From NCBI GenBank assembly GCA_022605955.1, contig JAKCOZ010000008.1, positions 39,630,547-39,694,546 on the forward strand: DNA of 64,000 nucleotides. Reading direction: 5' to 3'. The stretch comes from Rallus limicola (Eukaryota; Chordata; Aves; Gruiformes; Rallidae). Below, piece after piece: positions 12,375 to 24,755 of the stretch. Position numbers and translations under genes: made by a program. How positions within the stretch are numbered: the first letter of the stretch is position 1; the number at the start of each line of letters is the position of its first letter. The notes below the pieces were generated by a model. The model had not been told where the DNA came from. It did not search any database and worked only from the letters and a program-made list of their open reading frames with translations.

Positions 12375-14784
12375 TTTTGACTGTCAATCTTTGTTCCAGA
12401 GAGGCAGTGATACGGGATGTGAGTTGGCAGCAGCTGTTGCTGAGGCACCCAGCGTGGGTGACTTACCTCCTGATGCTGGGAGCTCGGTGAGCCCCGGGGA
12501 ACCGGTCAGCCTGCAAATGCCATTTTTCCTTCAAACAACTGTAGGAATTCTTCATACTGTGCCTAAGGCAGGACAAGAAGTGGAGGCTGATGAACAGGCA
12601 GAGGCTGCAAACAAGAAAGAAAAAAGCTCTTCTAATAGCTGGAGGGTTTGGGGTCGAGAGCTTGGCTGATTTATGGGCCACAAACTATTTCTTACTTTGC
12701 CTCCCCATCCTTCTTTAAGGATGTGTAGAAGGAAAGAAAAATGAGGACAGGTACATGAAATGGAAGAGGAGTTTATGTGGTTTACTGCAGCAGAGGAAGA
12801 AAAAAACGTTTGAAAATGATAAAAATGGTTGATAGTTGTTTGCAGCTTAATAAAACACAGAAACTTGGAACTCTTTTTTTTTTTTTTTTTTTCCCACCTT
12901 TCTTCTGGTTTTGGATGGCAGCAGATGTGTGTTGTTTCTCACTGTGGTCTCTGTCTTGGTTAGACACTGGCCTTGCCGTTCATCTCTTCCAGTGTTCAGT
13001 GGCAGACACTCATGTTCCCTGCTCTCAGAAATCAGGTGCAACACCGATCCCATTTGATCTGATTTTCATGACTAATCCGCTGGAGAAAACTGGAGCCCGC
13101 AGTTCTCACATGTCAGATCAGATTCACAGTAAAATTAGAAGAATCTACTTAATAGCCAATGGTAGAGAACTGCTTTTTGCTATTCTAATATCCAGGTAAA
13201 ATTTAATTTAATTAACTTAGTGATTTTTGTACCGAAATGTTCTGCTGCTTTAAATTTTTTCCTGTTCTTTTTACTAATACTTTTTTTTGGTGAAGTCTCT
13301 TTCATCGTTTTACATAATGTAGGGAAGCTCTTAAAGGGAACATGGAACAGGAACAAGGCGTTCCAGGGAAGCAAAACCAGGCACTGGTGAGGGAGTGAGG
13401 GAGGAGGGTCCTACTTGGTTGTTATCCAAGGACGAGATATGAGAAGACATATTACAAGCTGGAAATAGATCTTAAGGAGTACAGAAGGAACTGATGAGCT
13501 AAACCAACGCTAGAACACTAAAACATGAAGCGATCACAGTTTATCCTGACTCTTCTGGTTGCATTTTTATCATTTAATCTAGTATTTTCCAGGGTTTGGG
13601 GTAGGAGTTAGGAGGGCTAGAGGAGGCGGCGGCACTGGTTTTGCCCTCTGGAAATGGAATAAAAAGTAGTTCCCATGCTTGCTCCCACAAACCTGCGTGA
13701 TGTTATGACCTGTCCCACTCTGTTGGAACACCTCAGCGCACCCTTGCCCCAAGCAAGTCCTTTCCATTCCCTAAACACACAGCTACCTTAGAATGCTTTC
13801 ATTTTTTTTATCTGCAAGGTTATTTAATGAATTCCTCTACACGCTATAAATATTGTGCATTAAGTTTCTTTTTTGGAAGAGCTTTTTCTGGAGAAAAGCC
13901 TTTTTTTTTTAAGTTCCCCTTCTTACTGAATGCTGATGTAAATATCTTCTGAATTATATGTAGATATATGCATGGCTGAAGTGACTGCATCTAACAGTTA
14001 ACCATCTTTTCTTGCTTAAAAACGCACAATTTGGCTTTGACTTCAGGTTCTGCCATGGAAATGTGTCCTGCAGAATCAGCGTTTTACCCCCCCAGCTTTT
14101 AAAGCTGTGAAAGTAACCTTGATTTGAAGCAATAGTCTCACATCTGTGGATAGCAGTGACATGCTTAGGGCATCGATGTAACCCAGCAAACAGAGAAGTG
14201 TGGTGAGTCTTGCTTAAACTTGGTGGAGTTTTGTGAAATGGAGAGGTTTGGTTTTTGGGTATTTGTGAGAGTACACTTTAGTGGCGGACCTTTGGGGCAC
14301 TGGGGGTTGTAATCCAAAAAACTGAAGATCAGGAGAAACTCAAACTTGACAAAAAGATGTGGTGAAGGGAGGCAGGGGGGACGTATGGAGAGGGTAGTGA
14401 AATGCTGAATTCTAAAGCAGCTGTGGTCAGCTCCTTGGTGTGAGCGGCAGCAGCAAAATTTTAATTTACTGGTGCCCAGTATAAGGAAAAATAAATCTCT
14501 CAAAAGATAGAAGTTGAAGAAGTGATTTTTTTTTTAAAAAAATATTTTTTTCCCCCCTCTTAACAGTATTGTCCTTCAACCTCAGAACTCAGTGGCACAA
14601 AAAGTTCTTTTTTTGAGACCAGCATTTACCTTGTTGAGTCCTGTGTCCTGTAGGGACACACGGGTGGCAGGGTACTGGTGTATAGATGTATTTTAACTGC
14701 AGCACCAAACAGATGATCTGGATGAGCTGCAGCCTTAAAAGGTGACATCCTGATTGCAGGGAACTGGGAGGTCTCTGGGGTTTG

Positions 14785-15364
14785 TGTGGTGAATGACTCG
14801 GCCCCAGACAGGATTATAACCAAACCCAGCAATTTGTTAGAAGAATAAAAGCAAGCGAAGGGCTCTGTGGTGCACAGGCACCGTCGGGTGCGCAGAGTCT
14901 TCGCTCCACCAAAACGCACCCTGTACAGTCCCAGGCTCTGGCTTAGGTATTTGCACAGGGACAGCACCGCCCGCCAGCTTCAACTGACATGCTGGGGTGG
15001 CAGCCAGGCACCCCCCACAAGACAGCCTTTAGGTGAGCTTTAGCTTTTGTCTTGCTAACACAGTCAGGCAGCGGGTTCTGCAGACTTGAGGCGCCTTCTT
15101 CTTTTCTTCTTCCTCTTTCTCAGCTCCTCAGGGACAAGTTGTTTCTCTGGAGCTATCACAATGCCCTTAGGGTGCCAAACATTGCTGTCCTCCAGGCCAA
15201 GCTTTGCACATCTTTATAGAGTTTGTTGCTGCTTCAACACACCTCATTCAGTATATGCAAGAAAAACGCCACCCTGTCCCTCCCAGGCCCCTGGTCCTAC
15301 AAGGGTATGTCATTACACCCCAACATTATTCCACAGAACACACAGCAGATGGGCATATACCACA
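14785..15364. mobile_element. Solo LTR of an endogenous retrovirus, copy 1
   Basis: The 580-bp unit begins TGTGGTGAATGA and ends CATATACCACA, so its termini are TG...CA with an inverted TGTGGT/ACCACA. It is flanked by a perfect 5-bp duplication GTTTG (14780-14784 and 15365-15369). A second copy lies at 26747-27329. No retroviral genes lie beside it. Orientation is not settled because no convincing polyadenylation signal is in the expected place. Confidence 0.82.
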
Positions 15365-16169
15365 GTTTGGTTTTTCTGATCCATTTGGCCAGGCTGAAGG
15401 AAGCAGTTTGATTCTCCTTTGGACCCGTGACTAAGAGAACAGCTTCCTGAGTGGGGTTTTGTGTGTGTTTGGGTTTTTCTCTCCTAAGGGGCTGTGCTTT
15501 TTCCACTGCTGGGGTTTTCATTTGCTTCTCCCACGGTGTCTCTTTGAACTGGTGTAGTGCATCGCTCTGCGTGGCCAGGGAACAGAAGTGAGATGCCTGC
15601 AGTAGGTGGTGAGTTGCTTTGGAGCAGGGGACGTTTGTAGGTCTGGAGAAGGAGCCGTGGTCATCTGCCATCAGGAAAGGGCTCCAGGGAACTGATGCTG
15701 ATTTGTGATTTGCTTAAGAACAGAAATCCTGAAAGTCAGTCATGGGTCCTCTGTCGTTGGAGTTGGTTGGAGGTACACGTCATGAAGATCTGTCACACTT
15801 CTGAGTTCATGGGCAGCATCTGGGATCTGCTCTTGACATGGGGAATTCAGCACTTGTCCCCATGTGCATGGTGTGGATCCGGTGCGTTGGGACACCGCTG
15901 CCTTTGGGAACTGTGTTGTGCTCAGGCTTCCTGACAGCCATGCACTGTGCTTTGCAGGTTCCTGCCTGCTTGATCCCTGCCATGCTCAAAACAGTCTTGT
16001 TAAATGTATTTTCATTAAAATATGTATAGATTTTCATTAAAATACACACACTGGTAACATTTCCCCTGAGCTTTCTCTTGCTTTATCAAAGCCAACTGGA
16101 TGCGATTAGCATATTTAAAATAAATTAGGAAGACCAAAGCAGGTTCAGAACTGGAAACAGAAATTGTAT

Positions 16170-16360
16170 TCCTTCTTTGTGCCCCCCCTTTCCTTCTTTG
16201 TGCCCCCCTTTCCTTCTTTGTGCCCCCCTTTCCTTCTTTGTGCCCCCCTTTCCTTCTTTGTGCCCCCCTTTCCTTCTTTGTGCCCCCCCCTTTCCTTCTT
16301 TGTGCCCCCCTTTCCTTCTTTGTGCCCCCCTTTCCTTCTTTGTGCCCCCCCCTTTCCTTC
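16170..16360. repeat. C-rich pyrimidine minisatellite, about nine 20-22 bp units
   Basis: Each unit is CCTTCTTTGTG followed by a run of 6-8 C and TTT. Nine full copies and a degenerate tenth are visible. A CTT/T-rich simple tract continues to about 16392. Copies differ mainly in C-run length. The strand is nearly pure pyrimidine apart from one G per unit. Confidence 0.95.
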
Positions 16361-17536
16361 TTTCTTCTTTTTTCTTCTTTTTCTTCTTTTTTTAATAAAA
16401 GGTACTGTACATACAGCTTTGCTTGTAGTTGTCATCATTCTGTAATGTTTGTAAAACAGATTCCACGCAAAAGAAACGTGGGTAAGACCAAGGCAGAACC
16501 ACAGGACTTGCTTTTGGGCCCTTTGTAGCTCTGTGTAAGCGTGTACATCTTGTAACTGTTTTGGTATGAGTCCTGCTTAGGCTGTAGGTTAAAGGGATTC
16601 TGTGGTCTGCCTCCTTTCTCCTCCACATCTGTTTGCTCTCCCTGAATTTTCTTTCTCTGTAAGTTTTGGCTTTTGACACCATTGAAATATATATATATGT
16701 CAAAGAGAAAAGTCTGCTGAAGGCAATTTAGAATTACTTGAATGCATTAAATTTTATCTGCAGTCTGGCCTTGGTAGAACACTTAATTCCTCTTTAATCA
16801 CAGTTTTGGCTTAAAACTAAGAAAAGCCAAGATACATTCAGTGAGTATATTAGGGTGAGTTTTACTTTCATGACAGTGAAAAGAGTCTGTGTCTGTTCCC
16901 TATTTCCTGATACACATTTAGCTTCCTCTGTTGTTTCTTACTTAGGTTCTTGTGCTGGAGCTTCAAGTGTACGTTTTCCCTTCTTCTCCTGTTGTGGGTT
17001 TGAAGGATGAGGCCGATGGTGCTGTGCATTTACAGTGTCTGTGTTCAAATTTCCCCTCAAATCAAATCGTAGCTCAGAACTTAACACACTCTAGGTATCC
17101 TGTGACCTCAGTATTGCTTTTCAGGGTGTTCTTCCTAAATGAGACTTACAAAGCATTTTCAGGCTGATCTCATGAAGAAAGTATGTTGACTTGACCCTGG
17201 TTGTGCCCTCCCTTCGCTTGTGAAACCAGTGCTGCTGAGCTGAAGGGGAGCGGGAGGCAGGCGCCTGGGTCCAGCCCTGCGGAACGTGGCTGAAGGAGAA
17301 GCAGTCAGTGAAGAGTGGTCGCAGCTCCAGAGCTGTTACCCTCTTACTGCGGTTTAGCTTTGGACCTTTCTGCTCTTGGAGAAGAGCTCCTGAAGCTGCC
17401 CACCTCTCCTTTCCACAAGCTATAAGGCCTCTCATCTGCTGTGCAGCCTTTGGGTTTGAGCTTGCTGTTTCATACATCTTGTAAGTTTAATCATTGCTTC
17501 TTTCTAACCTCTTTGCCTGTTCTGTGTTCTGTGTAG

Positions 17537-17656
17537 ATGTCCACACTGAAGCAGTACAAGCAGCACTGGCAAAGTACAAGGAGAGAAAGATGCCCATGCC
17601 TTCAAAGAGACGGTCTGTCCTTGTGCACTCTTCTGTAGAAACCTACACGCCTCCAG
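17537..17656 (+). CDS. DIP2A: DIP2A internal exon 2 of 23 (linker)
   Basis: The 120-bp class 1-1 exon has acceptor tgtag and donor gtacc. It encodes DVHTEAVQAALAKYKERK followed by MPMPSKRRSVLVHSS, nearly invariant between human and this species. A basic patch (KYKERK, SKRRS) is visible. Introns of about 10 kb and 4.4 kb isolate it. Confidence 0.95.
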
Positions 17657-19049
17657 GTACCTATTGACTGAAAAACATAAAGAGCAAATGCTTTGTTCTG
17701 CTAAGGTGTAAGTACCTGTCAATAAACTGTGTGTGCATCGATGGCTCTGTGTCCTCATACTGAGGCGTTGGTTGGATTTGTCCTTTGATGTCTGTCCTCA
17801 AGATTTTTGGTGTCTCTAGAGAATACTGTAGCTGCTAAAGGTGCACTTGAAAGCAATCGTGGAGTAAGGAGTTGCCCTTTCTGTGTTTAAGTATGTTCTC
17901 TTAGGTAGTGTCTCCCTTGGAAGGAGGTAATCTTGGCACACATCAGAGCTGTAAATACCTTATTTCACATTGCATAAAATCCTTCTTTTAAAAGTTGAAG
18001 AGAATGCTGGAGCGTTGAGTTGCTATATTAGCTTGCAGAACCCTCATCAGATGATTTCACCTGTGAGTAATTCAAAATTTTCAGAAAATCATATGCTGTA
18101 ATTGTTCTGATTGTCTAGGTCAGAACAATTTCTTTATTTTGTTTTCAGGAGGGAAAAAGATAACCTTCCTGTTGTCTCACAGTGAGTTCCCTAGAGGTTG
18201 AGAAAAGCTTTCTCCAGATGACACGCTGTGCTGGCAAGCCAAGTGTTGTGGGGCCAGAAACTTGTGTACAAAGAGGAGGAATTTCCCTGAGCTCTTACTT
18301 TTGGAATGATGTGCTCTTCCTGGTCTTGCCTAATGTGGTGCAGGAGTAGAGGCACGCTGACCTCTAGTGCCCTTCCCATCCATTCGGTTTGTCCCCCCTC
18401 CTGGGGGGGGTTCTCTTGCTTCCTGGGCTGTACTACTTCTTTCTGCTCTTCCTGTTTGCAGGCAGTTCCACTTTGCTAGTCACATATGGTTTTATATTTG
18501 TTTTGTGGGTTCTCTGTAGTAAATAATAAGGTTTGTCTATATTCTTACATATGGTCTTTCTTAACCCTGATGGTTTTGCCTATAAGATACATTAAGGTTT
18601 CACACATTTTAACCAGCTTGTTCTTCTAGTTCTCATACACTCAGGAGCCCACAAGGCCAGCTGGGGTGGCAGGGTGGCTATCCTGCTCTTGAGTTCTCTT
18701 GCATACGTGTTGGTGTTGTATGTGAAAGGTGTCATGAGTTGCATAAAGCAAAATCCTGGAGACAGTAAATGTACACGTGACCATCTGTATACGGAGTCCT
18801 CAGGAGAAAGGCCCAAAGCAATATTCCTGCTCACTTTCCAAAGTGAACTCTGGTGGAAGAGTTCATGCAATATCACTCTGTCCTCTCATTCCCTGGGTGT
18901 GACACATCACCGTGTGCTTGGCATGAGGTACATCCCGACAAGCAAAGGACGTTCCACTCTTCTGCCTAAGACTTGGCACACAAAGAATAGCTGGCATCTG
19001 GGGGGGGTGCAGGGCAGAAGTATTTAGGGACTGCATGAGACTGAGAAGC

Positions 19050-19525
19050 ATAGAGCCCTAGAATGGTTTGGGTGGAAGGGGACCTCAGACACACGCCCCC
19101 AGCCCAGGGTGCCCCAAGCCCCATCCAGCCCGGCCTTGAACCCTGCCAGGGAGCCAGGGGCAGCTCCACCTTCTCTGGGCATCCTGGGCCAGGGCCTCCC
19201 CCCTCCCCGGGAAGGATTTCTGCCTCCCAGCCCCTCTCCATCCCCCTCCTGCAGCTGGAGGCTGTTCCCCTGGCCCTGGCCCTCCAAGCCCTGAGCACCA
19301 GCCCCTCTCCAGCTCTCCTGGAGCAATGGGAATGGGCTGGGAGCTCTCCCCAGCAGCAGCCTTCTCGTCTCTGGGCTGAGCCAGCCCAGCTTTCTCAGCC
19401 TGTTTTCATAGCAGAGGGGCTCCAGCCCTCACATCATCTCCGTGGCTCCTCTGGACTCACTCCAACAGCTCCGTGTCCTTCTTGTCCTGGGGACCCCTGA
19501 GCTGGATGTGGCACTGCAGGGGGCT
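19050..19525 (-). mobile_element. CR1 LINE 3' fragment
   Basis: It begins atagagccctagaatggttt and carries ggtggaaggggacctcagac. It is the same subfamily as 37710-38112 and 52240-53210, all minus. The 5' truncation lies within the segment reading LQCHIQLRG on minus. Confidence 0.85.
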
Positions 19526-20116
19526 TTTCCTTGAGTCGTGCTGTACATCTAGTTTTGTTCTCTTTGCTCCCTCTCTAAACCACTGCCTTCAAGCCTTTGT
19601 ACTGGCAGAAGTTAATGCAGTTCAGGTTCCTAATAGCTGCAGTTGTGTTGCAGACAGTTGCTGTGGGTCACCAGGAAGGAAGCATCGGGTTCTTGTCACG
19701 TGAAGCTCCAACCCAGCTCCTGAGCAGTGGCAATGGAACTGCTTTCATGAGCCGTCCTCCCCCAAAAATGTTAATGTTCTTTTGTTTTCACACCGTGGAG
19801 CCTCTCATCCTCCCCACGTGGGTCTCACGGGACCAGAACTCCAGCCATAGTCTTGGTGCAAGGTTGGTCCAAAGGGTGGTGGCTTCTGGGGCTGTCCTGG
19901 ACCAGCTCCCAGGCAGGAAGAGCTGGAAGCCAAGTACATAGTATCCTGCTCGCAGCATTCCCTGAGCCACTAATGAGCTCTCAGGCTGCCTCCAAGCTGG
20001 TTATGGGTGTTCCCTTTCTGCTTTGCTATTGTAATTATGTCTTGATATTAGAATGTTTTTACTACAGATCTTTCATTTTTATACACAGTTAATATTTTAC
20101 ATTTCAAGTGAGTGTT

Positions 20117-20137
20117 TGTGTGTGTGTGTGTGTGTGT
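20117..20137. repeat. (TG)n microsatellite
   Basis: About ten uninterrupted TG units are present. Confidence 0.95.
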
Positions 20138-21566
20138 CCCTCTGTTTATGTATGACATCTGAAAGCTTAGACATTTTAAAGAGTATCTGGCTAAGGAGAT
20201 AGTATCAGAGTAGTGTTCTTTGAAAAAACTGGTCTTTTCTGTAGTTCCATTTTACTCTGAAGTGTTAGTAGATTGCAAGTGTGTTTGGGTTTGGGGTTTT
20301 CCCCTCCACCCCCCCCCCCCCCCTCCATGAAACCTGATTCACTGTGATCCTCTCTTGTTCCATGTTCCTGGAATGGTTTATTTTTGCTTTCTCCCTAAAA
20401 GAAAGAGAAGGCTGCAAGTGCTATGGGTCAGGTTTGGCCCCCCTCCAGGAGCAGATGGGATCAGCAGCCAAGAACTACACTGTGGTAGTAGACCAGAACT
20501 GTGAGACAAGACACTGCACCCAGGAATGGCGATCCGCTGCAGCTCTGTCTTCTTCTCAAAGATCAATTGTTTGCCTCTTTTTCATTCAAAATCGTGGTTT
20601 TCAGTCAAGTAATGAAAAATCTGTGATTTTTTATAACTTTGAAAATGCAATCAGGTTAACTGGCTTTCTCATGGAATGATTTCCAATGTTAGGCTGTTTA
20701 AGAGAAGTTACTCTGAAGCTATTTGGAACACAAATTCCAGAAAAGCAGAGAATTAATTAAACACCTGGAAACTGAAATTTGTCACCAAAGATTTTTTTTT
20801 CATGTAGATTCAAAAGAATTCCTCTGGAATTGGGTGTAGCTGAACACTTACTTCTTCAGATTAGTTAAAAAGCCAAAGCTAAGTTTTCAGGATTGCTGTA
20901 ACCCACTCCTTCATCACCCAGGATTTCCCATCTGGAAGGGACTCTCTAGGGCACTATTGGGCACCCTATCTTTTCCAGAAGCTTTTTTCTTGAGTCTGAC
21001 TTGTGTGACTTAAAACTGCTCTTCACACACTGGTGGGATGTGAACTTTGGCACTAGATGGGCAGTGCATTGGTTTCAGAGCTTCCCATTAATTCCCCAGT
21101 GAGGAGCAGCACAGGAGGATCACACTTTAGGAGGGCAAGATTTCATTTTATAACTTCAGTAACTGAAGTTCCTATTTTTTTTACTCAAAATCAACAGGGA
21201 TGTTGATACTTGATACTTAGCAACACCTTTTTATTGGGTTTTGAGTGACTTTGCATTTGTTGTTGAGTAGCTAATAAATATGAATGGATTGAGAGCCAAA
21301 GGGAAACTTCTGGAAGGTTGTAAACAACTGGATGGTAATCAAAATAGGAGCCTTTTGTCAGACTTCTAACACATCCATCTGGAGTGAAAAAAAGTTTTAG
21401 TAAGCATGTCTGTGTAGTGCTCATTAATACCAGTTTACGTGGTTATAATACATTCTTTTAAATTCCCTTTGATTATTCTTAGATTAATTAAATCACTCTC
21501 TAATTGAATTTACAGCACTGTGGTTGGGGGGGGGGGGTTGGTCCTTTTTTCTTAAAAAAAATTCTC

Positions 21567-21585
21567 ATAATAATAATAATAATAA
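21567..21585. repeat. (TAA)n microsatellite
   Basis: Six ATA/TAA units follow an A run. G runs lie on either side (near 21528 and 21650). Confidence 0.9.
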
Positions 21586-22025
21586 AGAATTTACACACCC
21601 CACCCCTCCCCAAAAAAACCCACCAAACAAAATTTCAGGGGATTTATTGGGGGGGGGGGAGGGAGGATCCAGTTCAGCTGTGCCAGAACAGAGGTGTTCT
21701 TGAGCAGCCTAGGCATGAAACCTCAGTCATTCACGAACCTTTCTCAGGTGGAAAGCTTGTTTGAGCCTTCCATCCTTCCACGTGCAGGAGGTAAATGAAA
21801 ACTTTGCTTCAGCTGTGTCCTAGATCAAATATGTAGAGGTTGTTGCATTACCCGACGAAGGGTGACGAGTAGAATTTGTGCATGTGAATATACCATTTGC
21901 TTAATATACCTGCACCTCATGTGTAGCACATGAGAAGGCTAGGTGAAGAACATGGAGAAGCTTCATGTTCCCTTCTGTTGGGTCATTCCTACATTACATG
22001 CCTGTCATGGTTATTTTAATCACAG

Positions 22026-22271
22026 ACACATCGTCAGCATCAGAAGATGAGGGCTCGTTACGTCGGCAAGGGCGGATCACCTCCACTCCGTTCCAGAGCC
22101 ATTCCAACGTAGAGCCCTGGCTTAACCGGGTTATTCAGGGCTCCTCCACCTCATCCTCTGCATCCTCCACCTCATCTCATCCAGGAGGGAAACCTGCTGC
22201 TGCTTCCAATACCGCTACTGCCACCGCTGCTGCCACTGTGCTTGCAGATCTCATGGCACACACCCAGCTAG
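22026..22271 (+). CDS. DIP2A: DIP2A internal exon 3 of 23 (Ser/Ala-rich linker)
   Basis: At 246 bp this is the largest exon here, class 1-1. It encodes DTSSASEDEGSLRRQGR, then a poly-Ser/Thr stretch and an Ala/Thr tract ending ADLMAHTQL. The DNA of the Ser stretch contains a short internal repeat (TCCTCCACCTCATC twice). The S-S-A-S-S-T-S-S-H-P-G-G arrangement is what points to DIP2A rather than DIP2B/C. The acidic S-E-D-E motif looks like a casein-kinase-type site (inference). Confidence 0.94.
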
Positions 22272-23976
22272 GTCAGTAAAGAACTGCCTGCGTGCTTGGA
22301 ATAAAATCAAATTAAAAATCCCAAAGCAGGGCCAAACACAACAGTCTGTACCAGAAGATAAGGCTGTTTAAGCCTTAACATGTACAAGCCACAGACCAGG
22401 TATGTATGATACATATGTGTGTGTATTCAGTTGAAACCAAACCAGTTGTTCATGAGATCTGAACATGCATTCTTCTTGGTGAAATGCTTGATTTATCAAG
22501 AAACGAAGGTTCAGTTGTACTGGATTCAAAAGCAGAATTTCAGAGGGGTGGTACTTTTGGTGGTGCTTTCTGATCCGCATCTATTTGCCCCAGACAGTAT
22601 CAGGTGATGGATTCAAAGCTGACTTGCTTGGTAGACATGTGAAAGACCAGGAAAAGCATCCAGAATCTTTTGGAAATTCATGAAATTGGAGGTACTGACA
22701 AAGCTAGATTTGAAGCTGAAATGTGATTCATTTCCCCCCCCCTCCCCGGGATTAAAATTTAAGTCATGAATAAGCCTTTACTGTGAAACCAGAGTGAAAA
22801 TGTAGAAGTGCTGGTAAGCCAAGACATAAATCTGAGTTCTGTCTCCATCGGTGACGCTGAAGGTCCAGAAGGTCAGGGTGCCTTTTTTGCCCTACAATGC
22901 AGAGCTCTAGTCTTGTGCTTCTGGAAGAGTTGGGAGGGAAGGAGGACAGGAGTCTCCTCCTCTGGGGAAACGGCCTTTACAACGTTTGTGTACACTGATG
23001 AGGTTTGATAGTGGATTTATGTTTATGCAGCCGGCCTGCACAAATGTTAAATGATATCAGGGGACCTAGAGATATAGTAACTTTGCAGAAGTTTAGAAAA
23101 ATCAGATGAAGAGTTATGTTCATGTTTTACCTGTGGGCTACAGCATGAAGTTCTTGTGCTTCTGTTACCATATATAGGTGTCACATGTGTTGCTCCTGGA
23201 CGTTTCAGGTCTTGGCTGCTGACCTGACTGCTCATCCATGCCTGTACGCCTGTGCAGACAGCTTTTTCTGTTGTGCTGAGGAGAACACATGGGAACACGT
23301 TGGATTTAAACTGAGTATCCAGGCTGCTGTGTGCCTAGAGATGTCAGTTGACATGGTCATGTAAGACACAAACACGTTGCACAAATACCTGTTTGTTTAA
23401 CCACTCTGGCTGTTTCCTTCAAATTCCATTTGAAGCCCAAGCACATGCCCCTCAGGCTTTGCTGTGGGGATGGTGCAAACAGCTCACAGTCCTCTCAGGC
23501 GTGAGGGGCTTTCCAGGAGGTTCTCCCACCTTTGCTGGTTTCTCTGAGTTCCTTAGGGATCATCAGGGCATCCACCTCCGTTGAGAGCAGCTGCGGGCTT
23601 CAACTCACAACCAGTGCTTGTAGTTTGTGACCAGGAGTTTTGCTTCCTCAGAGTCCTAAAGTGTGTTATGAACAGGGAAAGGAGTCCAAACAAGCCAGAG
23701 GCTCTCTGGAAGGCCTCTGGATCTCCTCTGCAGCCAAGGTGCCAACAGAAAAGGGCACTGGCTCTTTCTGCCATGATTGACATCCCAGTTTTCTGCCAGC
23801 GGAGTGGAGCTAGAACGAGGCAGTAGCCTGCTTCGTGTTCTGGGATGCTCCTTCGGTGTCAGAGAGTCTGGGAAGGGTTGTTTCTATCTTGCTTGCTTGA
23901 GCTCCCTCCTCCATTGTGTATGGCGATCTCTTTATTGTGGGACCTGAGTATGGAGAAGAATTCTGGTATCTAAGAA

Positions 23977-24755
23977 GTGTCAGGTGTTGCACTTGGGCTG
24001 GAGGAATCCCAGACATATTTACAGACTGGGAGAAGAGCTCCTGGAGAGCAGCCCTGAGGAGAAGGACCTGGGGGTTCTGCTGGGTGAGAAACTTCCCCTG
24101 ATCCAGCAGTGGCTCTGGCAGCTGGGAAGGGCGATGGGATCCTGGGCTCCATCAGCAGAGGGGTGGCAGCAGGGACAGGGAGGGGATTGTCCCTCTCTGC
24201 TCTGCCCTGGGGAGGCCCCAGCTGGAGTCCTGTGTCCAGAGCTGGGGCCCCAGGACAAGGAAGATGTGGGGCTGTTGGAGAGGGGTCAGAGGAGCCACGG
24301 AGATGCTCAGAGGGCTGGAGCAGCTCCCCTGTGGAGAGAGGCTGAGGGAGCTGGGCTGGGTCAGCCTGGAGAAGAGAAGGCTGTGGGGGGACCTCATTGC
24401 AGCCTGCCAGTCCCTGAAGGGAGCAGAGACACAGGAGGGGAATCAGCTTGTTCAAGGGCAGGGACTGGCAGGACAAGGGGGCTGGAGTGAAGCTGAAGGA
24501 GGGAAGGGTGAGATGAGATAATCAGGGGAAGTTTTTTACGGAGAGAGTGGTGAGGGGCTGGCAGGGGCTGCCCAGAGAGGGGGTGGGTGCCCCGTCCCTG
24601 GGGGTGTTGAAGGCCAGGTTGGCTGGGGCCCTGGGCAACCTTGTGTAGCTCCAGGCCTGGAGGTTGGTGTCCCTGCCTGTGGCAGGGGGTTGGAGCTCTG
24701 TGACCCTTGAGGTCCCTTCAAACCCAGACCAGTCTGGGATTCTGTGATTTTACAA
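23977..24755 (+). mobile_element. CR1 LINE copy, inverted partner of 9916-10750
   Basis: The + strand reads ELLESSPEEKDLGVLLGEKL, then [18 protein letters not shown], and ends gtctgggattctgtgatttt. It matches the 9916-10750 copy almost base for base in the opposite orientation. Its frames are little damaged. Confidence 0.92.

Larger units (their letters stand above)
7556..17536 (+). other. DIP2A intron, 10 kb
   Basis: Contents in order: CR1 at 8475-8790 and 9916-10750, an ERV-derived tail at 11880-12374, a T19 run at 12874-12892, a solo LTR at 14785-15364 and a C-rich minisatellite at 16170-16360. The other parts look like unique intron sequence. Confidence 0.8.
17657..22025 (+). other. DIP2A intron, 4.4 kb
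   Basis: It contains one CR1 fragment (19050-19525), a (TG)n run at 20117-20137, a C-rich run at 20309-20323, a (TAA)n run at 21567-21585 and two G runs near 21528 and 21650. No exon or RNA gene is seen. Confidence 0.8.

Noticed and set aside
14626..15671. Several frames of 60-120 codons
   Set aside because: They fall in or across the solo LTR at 14785-15364 and have no family resemblance or splice context.
16164..16445. Repeat-rich proteins in several frames; also a possible CRISPR-like array
   Set aside because: The frames are translations of a simple tandem repeat with no unique spacers; the context is a vertebrate intron.
23970..24490. Open frames of 168 codons on both strands
   Set aside because: Both lie wholly in a young CR1; the same frames recur in the inverted copy near 10180-10674.
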